Shown: in pieces, positions 8,507 to 17,072 of the stretch
Numbering within the stretch: the stretch's first letter is position 1
How the letters are laid out: each line of letters begins with the position of its first letter
NCBI GenBank assembly: GCA_963845425.1
Contig: CAWJSC010000017.1
Coordinates: 186,001-250,000, forward strand
Direction: 5' to 3'
DNA from: DATDAH01 sp963845425
GTDB taxonomy: Bacteria > Actinomycetota > Acidimicrobiia > Acidimicrobiales > DATDAH01
Length of the DNA: 64,000 nucleotides
Notes under the pieces: generated by a model
Told to the model about the DNA's origin: nothing
The model's database searches: none
Seen by the model: only the letters and a program-made list of their open reading frames with translations
Made by a program: the position numbers and the translations under genes

Positions 8507-9247
8507 TCAACCGGCGCGCAGGACCAGGCCCCACACCACCACGCCGAAGCAGCTCCCGGCCACCAGGGTGAAGGTGTGCCACACCTCGTGGTAGCCGAAG
8601 GTGGCGGGCCGGGGGTTGGGCCAGTTGGTGGCCAGGCCGATGGCGCCCACCGTGTAGGCCAGGCCGCCGGCGACGATCAGGCCCAGGTAGAGGGGGCCGA
8701 GGTGCGTGGCCAGCGAGGGCATGGACAGCGCCGCCGCCCAGCCCATGAGCAGGTAGAGCGTGGCGCCCACGCCCGGCTTCTGGGCGAGGCCGGCCAGCCC
8801 CAGCACGACGCCCAGGGTGGCCCCGGCCCAGATGCCGATCAGGGTCATCGTGGCGCGGCTGCCGTCGAGGCCGAGCACGCAGATCGGGGTGTAGGTGGCG
8901 GCGATGAGCACGAAGATCATCGAGTGGTCGAGGCGACGCATCCAGGCCCGGCCCCGCTCGGACCAGTGGCCCCGGTGGTAGGCGGCGGAGGTGCCGTAGA
9001 GCGCGCAGGCCCCTAGGGAGTAGACGAGGGCGGCCACCTTGGCGGCGGGGGTGTCGGCCACGGCGACGAGGGCGAAACCGAGGGGGATCGAGGCCAGGAA
9101 CGCGACCTGGTGGAGCACGCCGCGCAAGCGGGGCTTGGTGGGCTGGAGCGGCGGGACCAGCGTGTCGACCATCGTCTTCCCGTCGGTTCCGGTCCCGGTC
9201 ATGTGAGCCTCAGCGCGTCGCGTTGTGGTCGAGGCGCCGGTACTCAT
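8507..9247 (-). CDS. Hemolysin III / PAQR family membrane protein
   Basis: 246 residues with seven hydrophobic segments. The conserved PAQR residues are visible: GTSAAYHRG, RRLDHSMIF (Asp-His), and the C-terminal YHEVWHTF with two His, proposed to bind a metal in a ceramidase-like site. The physiological role in bacteria is unclear. ATG 9247 is kept because a TAGCCT hexamer (9255-9260) ends 7 nt upstream; ATG 9202 is the alternative. Divergent from the ArfB-like gene. Confidence 0.88.
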   Translation of the reverse strand: MSTGASTTTRRAEAHMTGTGTDGKTMVDTLVPPLQPTKPRLRGVLHQVAFLASIPLGFALVAVADTPAAKVAALVYSLGACALYGTSAAYHRGHWSERGRAWMRRLDHSMIFVLIAATYTPICVLGLDGSRATMTLIGIWAGATLGVVLGLAGLAQKPGVGATLYLLMGWAAALSMPSLATHLGPLYLGLIVAGGLAYTVGAIGLATNWPNPRPATFGYHEVWHTFTLVAGSCFGVVVWGLVLRAG

Positions 9248-9289
9248 CGGACCGAGGCTACGGGAGGGGTCGGTGGTTACCGTCGCGGG

Positions 9290-9700
9290 GTGACCGACGT
9301 CCTACGGGTCGGGCGCCTGCAGGTGCCGCTGAGCGAGCTGACCTGGCGCTTCGACACGCCGGGCGGCCCCGGCGGCCAACACGCCAACCGGGCCGCCACC
9401 CGGGCCGAGGTCCGTTTCGACGTGGTCGCGTCGCCCTCGTTGACCGATGCCCAGCGCTCGCGCCTGTCGGCCCGGGTCGGCCCGGTCGTCGTGGCCGTAT
9501 CGGCCGACTCCCGATCGCAGTCCCGCAACCGGGACCTGGCCCTCGAGCGCCTGCGCACGATCCTGGGTGAGGCGCTGCGTGAGGAGCGTCCCCGCCGCAA
9601 GACCAAGCCCAGCCGCGCCGCCAAGACCCGCCGCCTGGACAGCAAACGCAAGCGCAGCGAGGTCAAGAAAACGAGAGGCCGAGTCCACCCGGACGACTGA
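9290..9700 (+). CDS. arfB: ArfB-like peptidyl-tRNA hydrolase (ribosome rescue, RF-1 domain)
   Basis: 136 residues. It begins with a class I release factor catalytic domain: TPGGPGGQHANRAATRAEVRF holds the GGQ motif that hydrolyses peptidyl-tRNA. It ends in a basic tail (RPRRKTKPSRAAKTRRLDSKRKR) like that which ArfB/YaeJ inserts into the empty mRNA channel. No codon-recognition domain is present. It should rescue ribosomes stalled without a stop codon. GTG 9290 is chosen because TACCGT (9278-9283) ends 6 nt upstream, suggesting a leaderless mRNA. Confidence 0.9.
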   Translation: MTDVLRVGRLQVPLSELTWRFDTPGGPGGQHANRAATRAEVRFDVVASPSLTDAQRSRLSARVGPVVVAVSADSRSQSRNRDLALERLRTILGEALREERPRRKTKPSRAAKTRRLDSKRKRSEVKKTRGRVHPDD

Positions 9701-9758
9701 CCGTCCGTGCGGGTCCGGGCCGGGGCCTGACGCCGGTCGGGGCCTACCCTCGTGGTCC

Positions 9759-10979
9759 ATGTACCAGTGGAGTGACGAGCACCAGATGATGCGTGAGGCG
9801 GTGCGCCGCTTCGCCGAGGCCGAGATCGTCCCGTACATCGACGAGCTCGAGCACGGTGACACCCCGCCCTACGACGTCCTCCGGAAGCTGTGGTCCACGT
9901 TCGGGATGGACGTCATGGCCCGCGACCGCTTCAAGCGTCAGATGGAGCGGGAGACCGGTGCCGTTCCCGAGACGAGCGGCGAGGAGCGTTCCGGCGGGGG
10001 AAGCTCGGCCGCGATGACGATGATCCCGATCATCGAGCTCTGCCGCTACTGCCCCGGGATGGTCACCGCGATGGGTGTCAGCGTCGGGCTGACCGCGTCG
10101 TCGATCATGAGCAAGGGCACCACGGCTCAGAAGGAACGGTGGGCCCTCGACCTCCTGACGATGGACAAGGTCGGGGCGTGGGCCATCACCGAGCCCGATT
10201 CCGGCTCGGACGCCTTCGGCGCGATGACCTCGACCGCCCGCCGCGACGGCGACGAGTACCTGCTGAACGGCGCGAAGACGTTCATCACCAACGGCCCCTA
10301 CGCCGACACCATCGTGTTCATCTGCAAGCTGGACGAGGGCAACCCGCCGGCCGAGCGCAAGATCCTGACCTTCGTGCTCGACTCGGGGATGCCCGGCCTC
10401 GAGCAGACCCCGCCTCTGCGCAAGATGGGCCTGCACTCCTCGCCCACGGGCCAGCTGTTCCTGTCCGATGTCCGGGTCGGTCGGGACCGGCTCCTCGGCG
10501 AGACCGAGGACGTCGCCGGCGGTGGCCGCGAGGGGGCGAAGGCCACCTTCTCCATGGAGCGGTCCGGCGTGGCCGCCATGGCCCTCGGGATCATCGAGCA
10601 GTGCCTCGAGCTGTGCGTGGCCTACGCCAAAGAGCGGGTCCAGTTCGGCCGGCCCATCGGCGACTACCAGCTCATCCAGGAGAAGCTGGCCCGGATGGAG
10701 GTGGCCCGCCTCAACGTCGAGAACCTGGTCTTCCGCCACCTGGAGATGTCGGCCGCAGGTGACGCGCTGACGCTGGCCGAGGCGTCCTCCATGAAGCTCT
10801 ACTCGGCCCGGGCCGCGGTGGAAGTGGCCCTCGAGTCGGTGCAGCTCTTCGGCGGCAACGGCTACATGTCGGAGTTCCGGGTCGAGCAGTTGGCCCGAGA
10901 TGCCAAGGTGTTGCAGATCTACGCCGGCACCGACGAGATCCAGATCACCCACATCGCCCGCGACCTGTTGAGTCGCTGA
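9759..10979 (+). CDS. Acyl-CoA dehydrogenase, IVD/LCAD-like active-site placement
   Basis: 406 residues, normal for the family. FAD and substrate motifs are AWAITEPDSGSDAFGAM and TFITNGPYADTIVF, and the C-terminal domain has QLFGGNGYMSEFRVEQLARDAKVLQIYAGTDEIQ. The usual catalytic Glu of the YEGT motif is Ala (IYAGT). A Glu is present in ATFSMERSGVAA, aligned with the helix-G base used by isovaleryl-CoA and long-chain enzymes. It should therefore oxidise acyl-CoA to enoyl-CoA with that alternative base. Residues 70-85 (a Gly/Ser-rich insertion) are unusual. TACCCT ends 8 nt before the ATG. Confidence 0.9.
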   Translation: MYQWSDEHQMMREAVRRFAEAEIVPYIDELEHGDTPPYDVLRKLWSTFGMDVMARDRFKRQMERETGAVPETSGEERSGGGSSAAMTMIPIIELCRYCPGMVTAMGVSVGLTASSIMSKGTTAQKERWALDLLTMDKVGAWAITEPDSGSDAFGAMTSTARRDGDEYLLNGAKTFITNGPYADTIVFICKLDEGNPPAERKILTFVLDSGMPGLEQTPPLRKMGLHSSPTGQLFLSDVRVGRDRLLGETEDVAGGGREGAKATFSMERSGVAAMALGIIEQCLELCVAYAKERVQFGRPIGDYQLIQEKLARMEVARLNVENLVFRHLEMSAAGDALTLAEASSMKLYSARAAVEVALESVQLFGGNGYMSEFRVEQLARDAKVLQIYAGTDEIQITHIARDLLSR

Positions 10980-10991
10980 GAAGGAGTCCCC

Positions 10992-11279
10992 ATGGGTTGC
11001 TGCGCACTCGTCCTCGCCAGTTGGATCTCGCCCCGCTTCGTCCTGTTCCTGATGTGGGTGTTCGGGGACCGGCTGGATGTCGCGTTCGACTCGTTCTGGG
11101 CCGGCTTCGCCGGCTTCTTGATCCTGCCGTGGACGAGCGTGTGCTGGGCCCTGGCCTACGCCCCGATCGGTGGGGTGAGCGGGATCGGCTGGGTCTTGGT
11201 GGCCTTCGGCCTCCTGGCCGACCTCGGGACGTGGTTCGGCGGCGGGCGGGAGGGCCAGCGCCGCTACGTCGACGCCTGA
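10992..11279 (+). CDS. Small membrane protein, unknown function
   Basis: 95 residues with about three hydrophobic stretches (near residues 10-30, 35-58 and 62-80) and a short charged tail ending RRYVDA. It starts MGCCALVLASWISPR. I do not recognise a named family, although small proteins of this type are common in actinobacteria. It starts 12 bp after the acyl-CoA dehydrogenase with GAAGGAG upstream, so it is probably co-transcribed. Confidence 0.72.
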   Translation: MGCCALVLASWISPRFVLFLMWVFGDRLDVAFDSFWAGFAGFLILPWTSVCWALAYAPIGGVSGIGWVLVAFGLLADLGTWFGGGREGQRRYVDA

Positions 11280-11290
11280 CCAGGCCGGCC

Positions 11291-11869
11291 TCAGGCCCGG
11301 AGGCCGTCCAGCACCAGGTCGACGATGCGCTCGAGCTGCCGGTCGTCCGCGGCCCGGCGCAGCAGGAGGCGCTGGTAGAAGAGCGTGCCCCCCACGAGCT
11401 GGGCGGCCAGGTCGGTGTCGATCCCGGGGCGCAGCTCGCCCGCCTCGATGCCCCGCTCGATGATCGAGCGGACGGCCTCCCGGCGCTGGTAGGTGAAGGC
11501 GGCGGAGAGCTCGGCCAGCTCGGGGTCGGCCTCCGCGGCATCGATCAGGGTGGCCATGATCCGACTCCACTGGGGGTCCCGCAGCTTGGTCGCCAGCCCG
11601 CCGGCGATCGCCAGCAGGTCTTTGCGGACATCGCCCGACGGGGCCAGGTCGTGGTGGTCGACGCACCCGTGGAAGGCGTCCAAGAGCAGGAGGGCCCGGC
11701 TCGGCCAGTGACGGTAGATGGTGGTCTTGGCCACCCCCGACCGCTCGGCCACCGCCTCCACCGTCGTTCCCGCGTGGCCGACCTCGCCGAGGAGGTCGAC
11801 GGTGGCGGCCAGGACCGCGGCGCGGGACCGGGCGACCCGGGGGTCGCAGGCCTCCTCCTCGGGGGTCAC
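11291..11869 (-). CDS. TetR family transcriptional regulator
   Basis: 192 residues. The N-terminal helix-turn-helix runs VLAATVDLLGEVGHAGTTVEAVAERSGVAKTTIYRHWPSR, the standard TetR recognition segment. The rest is a helical ligand-binding and dimerisation domain (TetR_C_11-like). Its start overlaps the end of the MFS gene by 4 bp, so both are in one transcript. A 21-bp perfect palindrome at 13477-13497, in front of the MFS gene, is the likely autoregulatory operator. Confidence 0.92.
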   Translation of the reverse strand: MTPEEEACDPRVARSRAAVLAATVDLLGEVGHAGTTVEAVAERSGVAKTTIYRHWPSRALLLLDAFHGCVDHHDLAPSGDVRKDLLAIAGGLATKLRDPQWSRIMATLIDAAEADPELAELSAAFTYQRREAVRSIIERGIEAGELRPGIDTDLAAQLVGGTLFYQRLLLRRAADDRQLERIVDLVLDGLRA

Positions 11870-13443
11870 GGCGTGACCGGGTCCAGCGCGAGGTCCTCGG
11901 TCGGCTCGAACCCCGCCTCATGGGTCACGACCTCACCCCGGCTGGGCATGATGCGCAGGACGAGCCCGGCGGTCACCAGGACGACGGCGGCCGCGAACCA
12001 GAACACCGGGGCCATGGCGTCGGTGAAGGCCCGCTGGGCGGCGTCGACGATCTGGGGGGCGACCCCGTCGGGCGCCTGCTGGGCCGCGGCCAAGGCGGAG
12101 CCGACACCCTCGCGGATGGCGGCGGCGGCCTCGGGTGGGGCGGCGGAGAGGTCCAGGTCCAGGGTCGACCGGTAGCTCGAGGACAGGATGCTGCCGAGGA
12201 CCGCAACCCCGAGGGCGCCACCCACCTCCCGAGCGGTGTCGTTGACCGCCGAGCCGACACCGGCCTTGCTGAGGGGCATCGACTCCATCACCGCGCCCGT
12301 GGCCGGTGCCGTGGTCATCGACATCCCGCCCCCCAGCAGCATCAGACCGATGGCCAGGTGGAGGTAGGGAGAGTCCACGGTCAGGAAGGACATGGTGAAG
12401 AGCCCGGTGGCCACGGTGGTGAGGCCGACGGCCATCACCTTCTCGCGACCCCAGCGCTCGGCGTAGCCGGCACTGCGGGGGGCGAAGAGGATCATCATCG
12501 CGGCCATCGGCAGCGTGGCCAGGCCCGCTTCCAGCGGCGAGTACCCCAGCACGAACTGCAGGTACTGCGTGGCGACGAAGAACGTCCCGAACATGGCGAA
12601 GAAGGTCAGGCCGATGGTGCCGGTACCCATGGCGAACCGGGCGTCGCCGAACTGCGCCATCGGCAGCATCGGCTCGTCGACCCGCTGCTCCCAGCGGACG
12701 AAAGCGGCGCCCAGGGCGGCGGCGAGCACGAAGAGGCCCACGGTCATCGGGTCGCTCCAGCCCCGCTCGGGACCCTCGATGATGGCGTAGAGCAGGGCGA
12801 AGAGCCCGACCATCGACAGCAGGCCGCCGACAGGGTCGAGACGGCGCTGACGGGGGTCCCGAGAGGTCGGGACCAACAGGGCGCCGGCCACGACGGCGAC
12901 GGCCACGATCGGGAGGTTGACCAGGAAGACCGATCCGAACCAGAAGTGCTCGAGCAGGAAGCCGCTCAGCACGGGGCCGAGGGCGGCACCGGCCCCGGCG
13001 AAGCCGGCCCAGATGGCGATGGCCTTGGACCGTTCCTGCGGCGGGAAGACGTTGGTGATGATCGACAGGGTGGCGGGCATGATCATCGCCGCCCCGACGC
13101 CCATGACCGAGCGGGTGGCGATGAGGTGCCAGGGCTCGGTGGCGAAGACGGCGATGAACGAGCCGAGGGCGAAGATCCCGAGGCCGCCCTGGAGCATGCC
13201 CTTGCGGCCGAAGCGGTCGCCGAGGGCGCCCATGGGCAGGAGCAGGCCGGCGAAGACCAGGGCGTAGGCGTCCACGATCCACTGCAGCTCGGAGCTGGTG
13301 GCTCCCGTGTCCCGGACGATGGTCGGCAGGGCGACGTTGAGGGCCGAGTTGCCGGCCACGACCAGGACGAGGCTCAGGTTCATGACGGCGAGCACGGCAT
13401 AGCGGCGGTCGTGGGTGGATGCGGGGTCGGTGGGTGGGGCCAC
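11866..13443 (-). CDS. MFS drug-efflux transporter, DHA2 (14-TMS) type
   Basis: 525 residues with 14 hydrophobic segments. Motifs: NSALNVALPTIVRDTG in TM1, LLPMGALGDRFGRKGML (motif A), and GAALGPVLSGFLLEHF (motif C of antiporters). Proteins of this kind paired with TetR repressors usually export toxic hydrophobic compounds. The start is GTG 13443, with GGAGAAG 5-6 nt upstream. It is the first gene of a two-gene operon with the TetR gene, so the inducer is probably a transported compound. Confidence 0.92.
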   Translation of the reverse strand: MAPPTDPASTHDRRYAVLAVMNLSLVLVVAGNSALNVALPTIVRDTGATSSELQWIVDAYALVFAGLLLPMGALGDRFGRKGMLQGGLGIFALGSFIAVFATEPWHLIATRSVMGVGAAMIMPATLSIITNVFPPQERSKAIAIWAGFAGAGAALGPVLSGFLLEHFWFGSVFLVNLPIVAVAVVAGALLVPTSRDPRQRRLDPVGGLLSMVGLFALLYAIIEGPERGWSDPMTVGLFVLAAALGAAFVRWEQRVDEPMLPMAQFGDARFAMGTGTIGLTFFAMFGTFFVATQYLQFVLGYSPLEAGLATLPMAAMMILFAPRSAGYAERWGREKVMAVGLTTVATGLFTMSFLTVDSPYLHLAIGLMLLGGGMSMTTAPATGAVMESMPLSKAGVGSAVNDTAREVGGALGVAVLGSILSSSYRSTLDLDLSAAPPEAAAAIREGVGSALAAAQQAPDGVAPQIVDAAQRAFTDAMAPVFWFAAAVVLVTAGLVLRIMPSRGEVVTHEAGFEPTEDLALDPVTP

Positions 13444-13476
13444 GGGGCTTCTCCGGAGGGCGGGACGACTGATACT

Positions 13477-13497
13477 GCTACGCTACGGTAGCGTAGC
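13477..13497. promoter_or_regulatory. Perfect 21-bp palindrome, probable TetR operator
   Basis: Arms GCTACGCTAC and GTAGCGTAGC flank one central G. The palindrome lies 34 bp before the MFS start and 73 bp before the start of the divergent nuclease gene. The length and symmetry match TetR operators, and the only TetR gene in the window is in the downstream operon. Confidence 0.85.
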
Positions 13498-13569
13498 GAA
13501 AAAGGCAAGATCCTCTTGGGGGTGACATCGGGCACAGCGCCGGTCACGGGGGCGGCGTACGTTCCCCGT

Positions 13570-14475
13570 GTGCGGGCGGCGGTGGTGGGGATCCTGGCGC
13601 TGGCGGCGGTGGCCTGCTCGTCACCGGAATCGTCGACCGACGCCGACGACCCCGTCGGTCCGACGGACCCGGCCTCGGTCCCGACGCTCACGGAGCCCGC
13701 CCCCGATCCGGGCGAGCCGGACGGACCGGCCGTCGACGCCGAGCGGGCCACGGTGACCGAGGTCGTCGACGGCGACACCCTCGAGGTCCGCCTGGCCGAC
13801 GGCCGGGTGGAGCGCCTGCGCCTGGTCGGGATCAACACTCCGGAGGACGGGGAGTGCCTCGCCGATCAGGCGGCCCGGCGGCTCGAGGCAATGGTCGGCG
13901 ACCGCCGGGTGCGCCTCGTCCGCGACGTCAGCGATCGCGACCAGTACGGCCGCCTGCTCCGCCACGTCCTGGTCGACGGCCGGTCAGCGGGCGAGGTCCT
14001 GGTGGCGGAGGGCTTGGCCCTGTCCCGGGCCTACCCACCCGACACCGGCCAGCAGGCGGCGCTGGACGCCGCGCAGGCCTTGGCCGCCGCCGCCGCAGCG
14101 GGGCTGTGGGCCCCGAACGCCTGCGGCCCTGCGACCGGAGCAGCCGTCGACGTGGGTCGGGTCCGCACGGACCCGCCCGGTGACGAGTCGCAGACACCCG
14201 ACGAGGAGTGGGTCGAGGTGGTGAACCGCGGTGGACGGCCCGTGGACCTCACCGGGTGGGGAGTGCGGGACGAGTCCGCCTCACACCGCTACGAGTTCCC
14301 CGACGGCTTCCGCCTGTTCGCCGGCGCCACGGTCCGACTCCGCACGGGTTGTGGGCGGGACACCGCGACCGACCTCCACTGGTGTGTGTCGGGGTCGGCA
14401 GTCTGGAACAACGACGGCGACACGGTGTTCATCACCGATCCGAGCGGGAACATCGTCGCCCAGCAGCCGGTCTGA
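13570..14475 (+). CDS. Thermonuclease-like lipoprotein with C-terminal lamin-tail domain
   Basis: 301 residues. The signal peptide VRAAVVGILALAAVAC ends in a lipobox, then a Pro/Asp/Ser linker. Residues ~55-190 form an SNase (staphylococcal nuclease) domain: VVDGDTLEVRL, RLRLVGINTPEDGEC with the catalytic Arg and Glu, and DQYGRLLRHV with the second Arg. Residues ~215-300 form an LTD fold: EWVEVVNRGGRPVDLTGWGVRDES and WNNDGDTVFI. It is probably a cell-surface Ca2+-dependent DNase/RNase. GTG 13570 is chosen because TACGTT ends 6 nt upstream and the signal peptide starts there; the ORF is open back to 13516. Confidence 0.88.
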   Translation: MRAAVVGILALAAVACSSPESSTDADDPVGPTDPASVPTLTEPAPDPGEPDGPAVDAERATVTEVVDGDTLEVRLADGRVERLRLVGINTPEDGECLADQAARRLEAMVGDRRVRLVRDVSDRDQYGRLLRHVLVDGRSAGEVLVAEGLALSRAYPPDTGQQAALDAAQALAAAAAAGLWAPNACGPATGAAVDVGRVRTDPPGDESQTPDEEWVEVVNRGGRPVDLTGWGVRDESASHRYEFPDGFRLFAGATVRLRTGCGRDTATDLHWCVSGSAVWNNDGDTVFITDPSGNIVAQQPV

Positions 14476-14487
14476 CCTCCCGCCCGG

Positions 14488-15144
14488 TCAGGCGGCGAGG
14501 GGGAGGTGGGCGAGCGGGGCGAATCGCTCGTCGTCGGTAGCCAGGCCGTGGAGCCGGCGCCGGGTCCGGGAGACGACCTGGCGGACGGCCGCCGGGGTCA
14601 TGTCCCGCAGGGCGGCCACCGTCACCGACGGCGACGGGTCGCCCAGGTCCGTCTGGACCGCGACCTCGAGGAGAATGGCGCGGTCCCGGGCGGTGGCGAC
14701 CACCTCCAGGCCCTCCCGGACCAGGGCGATCAGCGGCCAGTCGGCGGCGAGGCCGTCGAGCACGGCCATGAGGTCCGGCTCGTCGCCCGCGGCCTCGGGC
14801 GGGGCGGCGCGGTCGAGCACGGCCTCGTCCAGCGCGTCGGCGTGCTGGCCGACGAACCGGCTCACCACCTGACGGACCCGGTGGTAGGCCCAGTGCCACG
14901 GGGCGGCACCCCCGTCGGCCCGCCAGGCCGCGGCCACGTCCGCCAGCACGATGCAGACGTCGATGACCATCGAGTCCAACTCGTCCCGCTCGACGTCGTG
15001 GATGCCCAGGTCGGCGAGGTGCGTCCGCACCGCCGACCCGATCGGCCCACTGAACTCGAATGCCAGGGCGCACGCGGCCCGACCCTCGCCGGACGCCAGC
15101 TGCGCCATCAGGTACTCCAACCGCTCACGCCTGTCCCTCTCCAT
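14488..15144 (-). CDS. RNA polymerase sigma-like protein (putative)
   Basis: 218 residues. Residues ~30-100 look like a sigma region 2 (helical, with DELDSMVIDVCIVLADVAAAW and PWHWAYHRVRQVVSRFV). Residues ~175-205 look like a region 4 helix-turn-helix (VTVAALRDMTPAAVRQVVSRTRRRL). I assign it as sigma-70-like by this layout only. The 31 nt ending in its ATG are 27/31 identical to the leader of the DUF222 pseudogene at 59.5 kb. The gene could instead be a DNA-binding protein of another kind. Confidence 0.55.
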   Translation of the reverse strand: MERDRRERLEYLMAQLASGEGRAACALAFEFSGPIGSAVRTHLADLGIHDVERDELDSMVIDVCIVLADVAAAWRADGGAAPWHWAYHRVRQVVSRFVGQHADALDEAVLDRAAPPEAAGDEPDLMAVLDGLAADWPLIALVREGLEVVATARDRAILLEVAVQTDLGDPSPSVTVAALRDMTPAAVRQVVSRTRRRLHGLATDDERFAPLAHLPLAA

Positions 15145-15172
15145 GCCCCCATCTTCCGCAGGGGGGGTGACA
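15142..15172 (-). promoter_or_regulatory. 31-nt leader shared with the DUF222 pseudogene, ending in the start codon
   Basis: Read on the minus strand, it begins TGTCAC, then CCCCCTG, and closes with ATGGGGGCATG, whose last ATG is the start codon. It matches 59551-59581 at 27 of 31 positions. The C-run and G-run can pair and would sequester the start. Confidence 0.7.
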
Positions 15173-15173
15173 G

Positions 15174-15704
15174 CTAAGCGTCCGGTCTCCTCAGAGGCTC
15201 GTGGCCGAGGGCGTCGAAGAGGCGGGTGATCTGGGCGATGGGGGTCGCCCGGCGGGGCGGTCGACGGGCCGTGGACTCCCGACCGAGGCGGATCGTCGGC
15301 CAGGCCGCCCAGACGTCCTCCCACCACGCCTCGGCGACGCCCTCGTCGTCGGTGGTGTGCAGCTCGAGGACCACGGGCGTGAGCATCGGGCCGTTCCACC
15401 GGTAACGACGGGCGGCGTCGACGCGCCGGTGCTCCACGTCGGCCTCGACCAGCGCGGCCCAGAGCGCTTCGTCGTCGGGCAGCGCAACGCCGCGGGCGGC
15501 CACGGCGTCCCGGAGGGGGCGGGGGGGCCGGTCGAGGAGGTCGAGGTCGCCAGTCACGTCGAGGAACGGACCCGCCTCGGCCTGGAGCCGGCAGCCGCTC
15601 GTCCACCAGGCCCGCAGCCGGCCGGACTCGACCACGTCGTCCGCCCACTCGTCCACCGTGGACCAGAAGCCACCGGGGGGCCCGGTGCGGATGGTGCGGC
15701 TCAC
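15174..15704 (-). CDS. Hypothetical protein
   Basis: 176 residues, no signal peptide or membrane segment. It is rich in Trp and Asp/Glu (AEAWWEDVWAAWPTIRLG, FWSTVDEWADDVV) and ends in an Arg-rich segment. I do not recognise a family. GTG 15704 was chosen as the first plausible start; it lies 30 bp upstream of the sigma-like gene leader on the same strand, and it is divergent from adenosine deaminase. Confidence 0.6.
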   Translation of the reverse strand: MSRTIRTGPPGGFWSTVDEWADDVVESGRLRAWWTSGCRLQAEAGPFLDVTGDLDLLDRPPRPLRDAVAARGVALPDDEALWAALVEADVEHRRVDAARRYRWNGPMLTPVVLELHTTDDEGVAEAWWEDVWAAWPTIRLGRESTARRPPRRATPIAQITRLFDALGHEPLRRPDA

Positions 15705-15764
15705 CCTGCCATTTCACCCCCTGGACGGCCGCGAGCGCGAAGTCGCCCTTAGGCTCCCCGCCCG

Positions 15765-16778
15765 ATGCGTGACGAGGAGCACTTCCGGGGCCTGCCCAAG
15801 GTGGTGCTCCACGACCACCTCGACGGCGGGGTGCGGCCGGGCACGGTGATCGAGCTGGCCGAGGCCCAGGGCCTCGAGCTGCCGGTGACGGGCGAGGTCG
15901 CCCTGGCCGAGTGGTTCACCCTGCGGCCCGGGATGCCGTTCCCCGAAGCCTGGTCCCGGTTCCACCTGGTCATCAGCCTGCTGCAGGACGCCGACGCCCT
16001 GCGTCGGGTCGCCCGGGAGGCGGTCGAGGACGTCGCCGCCGACGGCGTCGTGTACCTGGAGACCCGGTTCGGGCCCCTCAGCCACCAGCGCTCCGGGTTG
16101 ACCAGTGACCAGGTCATGGCCGCGGTGATCGACGGCCTGACCGAGGGGGAGGCGGCCACCGGCACGGTCGCCCGGCTGATCGTGTGCGGCATCCGCGAGG
16201 ACGGCCCGACCCTCGGTCTCGAAGCCGCCTGCCTCGCCGCGGCGTGGGCCGACCGGGGCGTGGTGGGCTACGACATCGCCGGTGGTGAGGTGGGCAACCC
16301 GGCGGCGGACTTCGCCCCGGCCTACTCGGTGGCCGCCGACGCCGGGCTCGGCCGGACGGTCCACGCCGGGGAGATGGACGGCGTCGACAGCGTGGCCTCG
16401 GCCCTGACCCTCGATCCCGACCGCATCGGCCACGGCTGGCGCCTGATCTACGACCTCCACGGTCCGGTGGCCCGCGAGGTGCGCGGCCGGGGCCTGCCCC
16501 TGGAGGTCTGTGTGACCTCCAACGCCTGCCTGGGCCTGCCCGTCGAGGACCACCCGGTGCGCCGCCTGGTCGAGGCGGGGTTCGTGGTGACGGCGAACCC
16601 CGACGACCGCGCGATCACCTCCACGACGACCTCCCGGGAGCTGGCCCTCTGGGCCGGGCACCACGGCTTCACCGACGCCGAACTGGCGGGCGTCCAGCAG
16701 GCCGCCGTCACCGCCGCCTTCTGCGACGAGTCGACTCGGGGCGCCATCGCGGCGAGGGTCACCGCCGGCTGGGGCTGA
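15765..16778 (+). CDS. add: Adenosine deaminase
   Basis: 337 residues. The amidohydrolase metal-site motifs are present: VLHDHLDGGVRP (His-x-His), RTVHAGEMDG (metal His and catalytic Glu), RIGHGWRL, and the NPDDRAI Asp pair. SNACLGLP is the usual substrate-loop string. It converts adenosine or deoxyadenosine to inosine in purine salvage. TAGGCT ends 9 nt before the ATG. The gene stands alone. Confidence 0.95.
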   Translation: MRDEEHFRGLPKVVLHDHLDGGVRPGTVIELAEAQGLELPVTGEVALAEWFTLRPGMPFPEAWSRFHLVISLLQDADALRRVAREAVEDVAADGVVYLETRFGPLSHQRSGLTSDQVMAAVIDGLTEGEAATGTVARLIVCGIREDGPTLGLEAACLAAAWADRGVVGYDIAGGEVGNPAADFAPAYSVAADAGLGRTVHAGEMDGVDSVASALTLDPDRIGHGWRLIYDLHGPVAREVRGRGLPLEVCVTSNACLGLPVEDHPVRRLVEAGFVVTANPDDRAITSTTTSRELALWAGHHGFTDAELAGVQQAAVTAAFCDESTRGAIAARVTAGWG

Positions 16779-16883
16779 CCCGCCGCGCAAACCGGCACCG
16801 ATGCAGGGACGGGGGCGTGGGGACGGGTCGCTCCTCGTCGGGGGCGCCGGGCCTGAGATCTCACCGGCTGCGGTCGTTCCCCG

Positions 16884-16931
16884 TTCTGGCTCCCGATCCT
16901 CCGCCTATGACCGGAGGATCAGGAGCCAGTT
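16884..16931. terminator. Intergenic hairpin of the TTCTGGC family
   Basis: Arms TTCTGGCTCCCGATCCTCCG and CGGAGGATCAGGAGCCAGTT pair at 17 of 20 positions with an 8-nt loop and no U-run. It lies in the convergent gap between adenosine deaminase and the DUF3039 gene, so a bidirectional terminator role is plausible. Between it and 17072 I see only GC-rich sequence without a gene. Confidence 0.7.
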
Positions 16932-17072
16932 CGCCGAGGCGGGCCCGGACCCGGCGATCCGGCCACGGAGGGTGGCGAAACAGGCCGAGCGGGCACCGAG
17001 GACCCGGGCGGGAAGGGGCCGGCCCCCGTGGTTGCCTCGGGTTCGTTCCTCCAGCCGCGCAGCCGGTTCGCC

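Noticed and set aside
11920..13491. 523-codon plus-strand ORF opposite the MFS gene
   Set aside because: Same reason: antisense shadow, rich in His, Gln and Glu.
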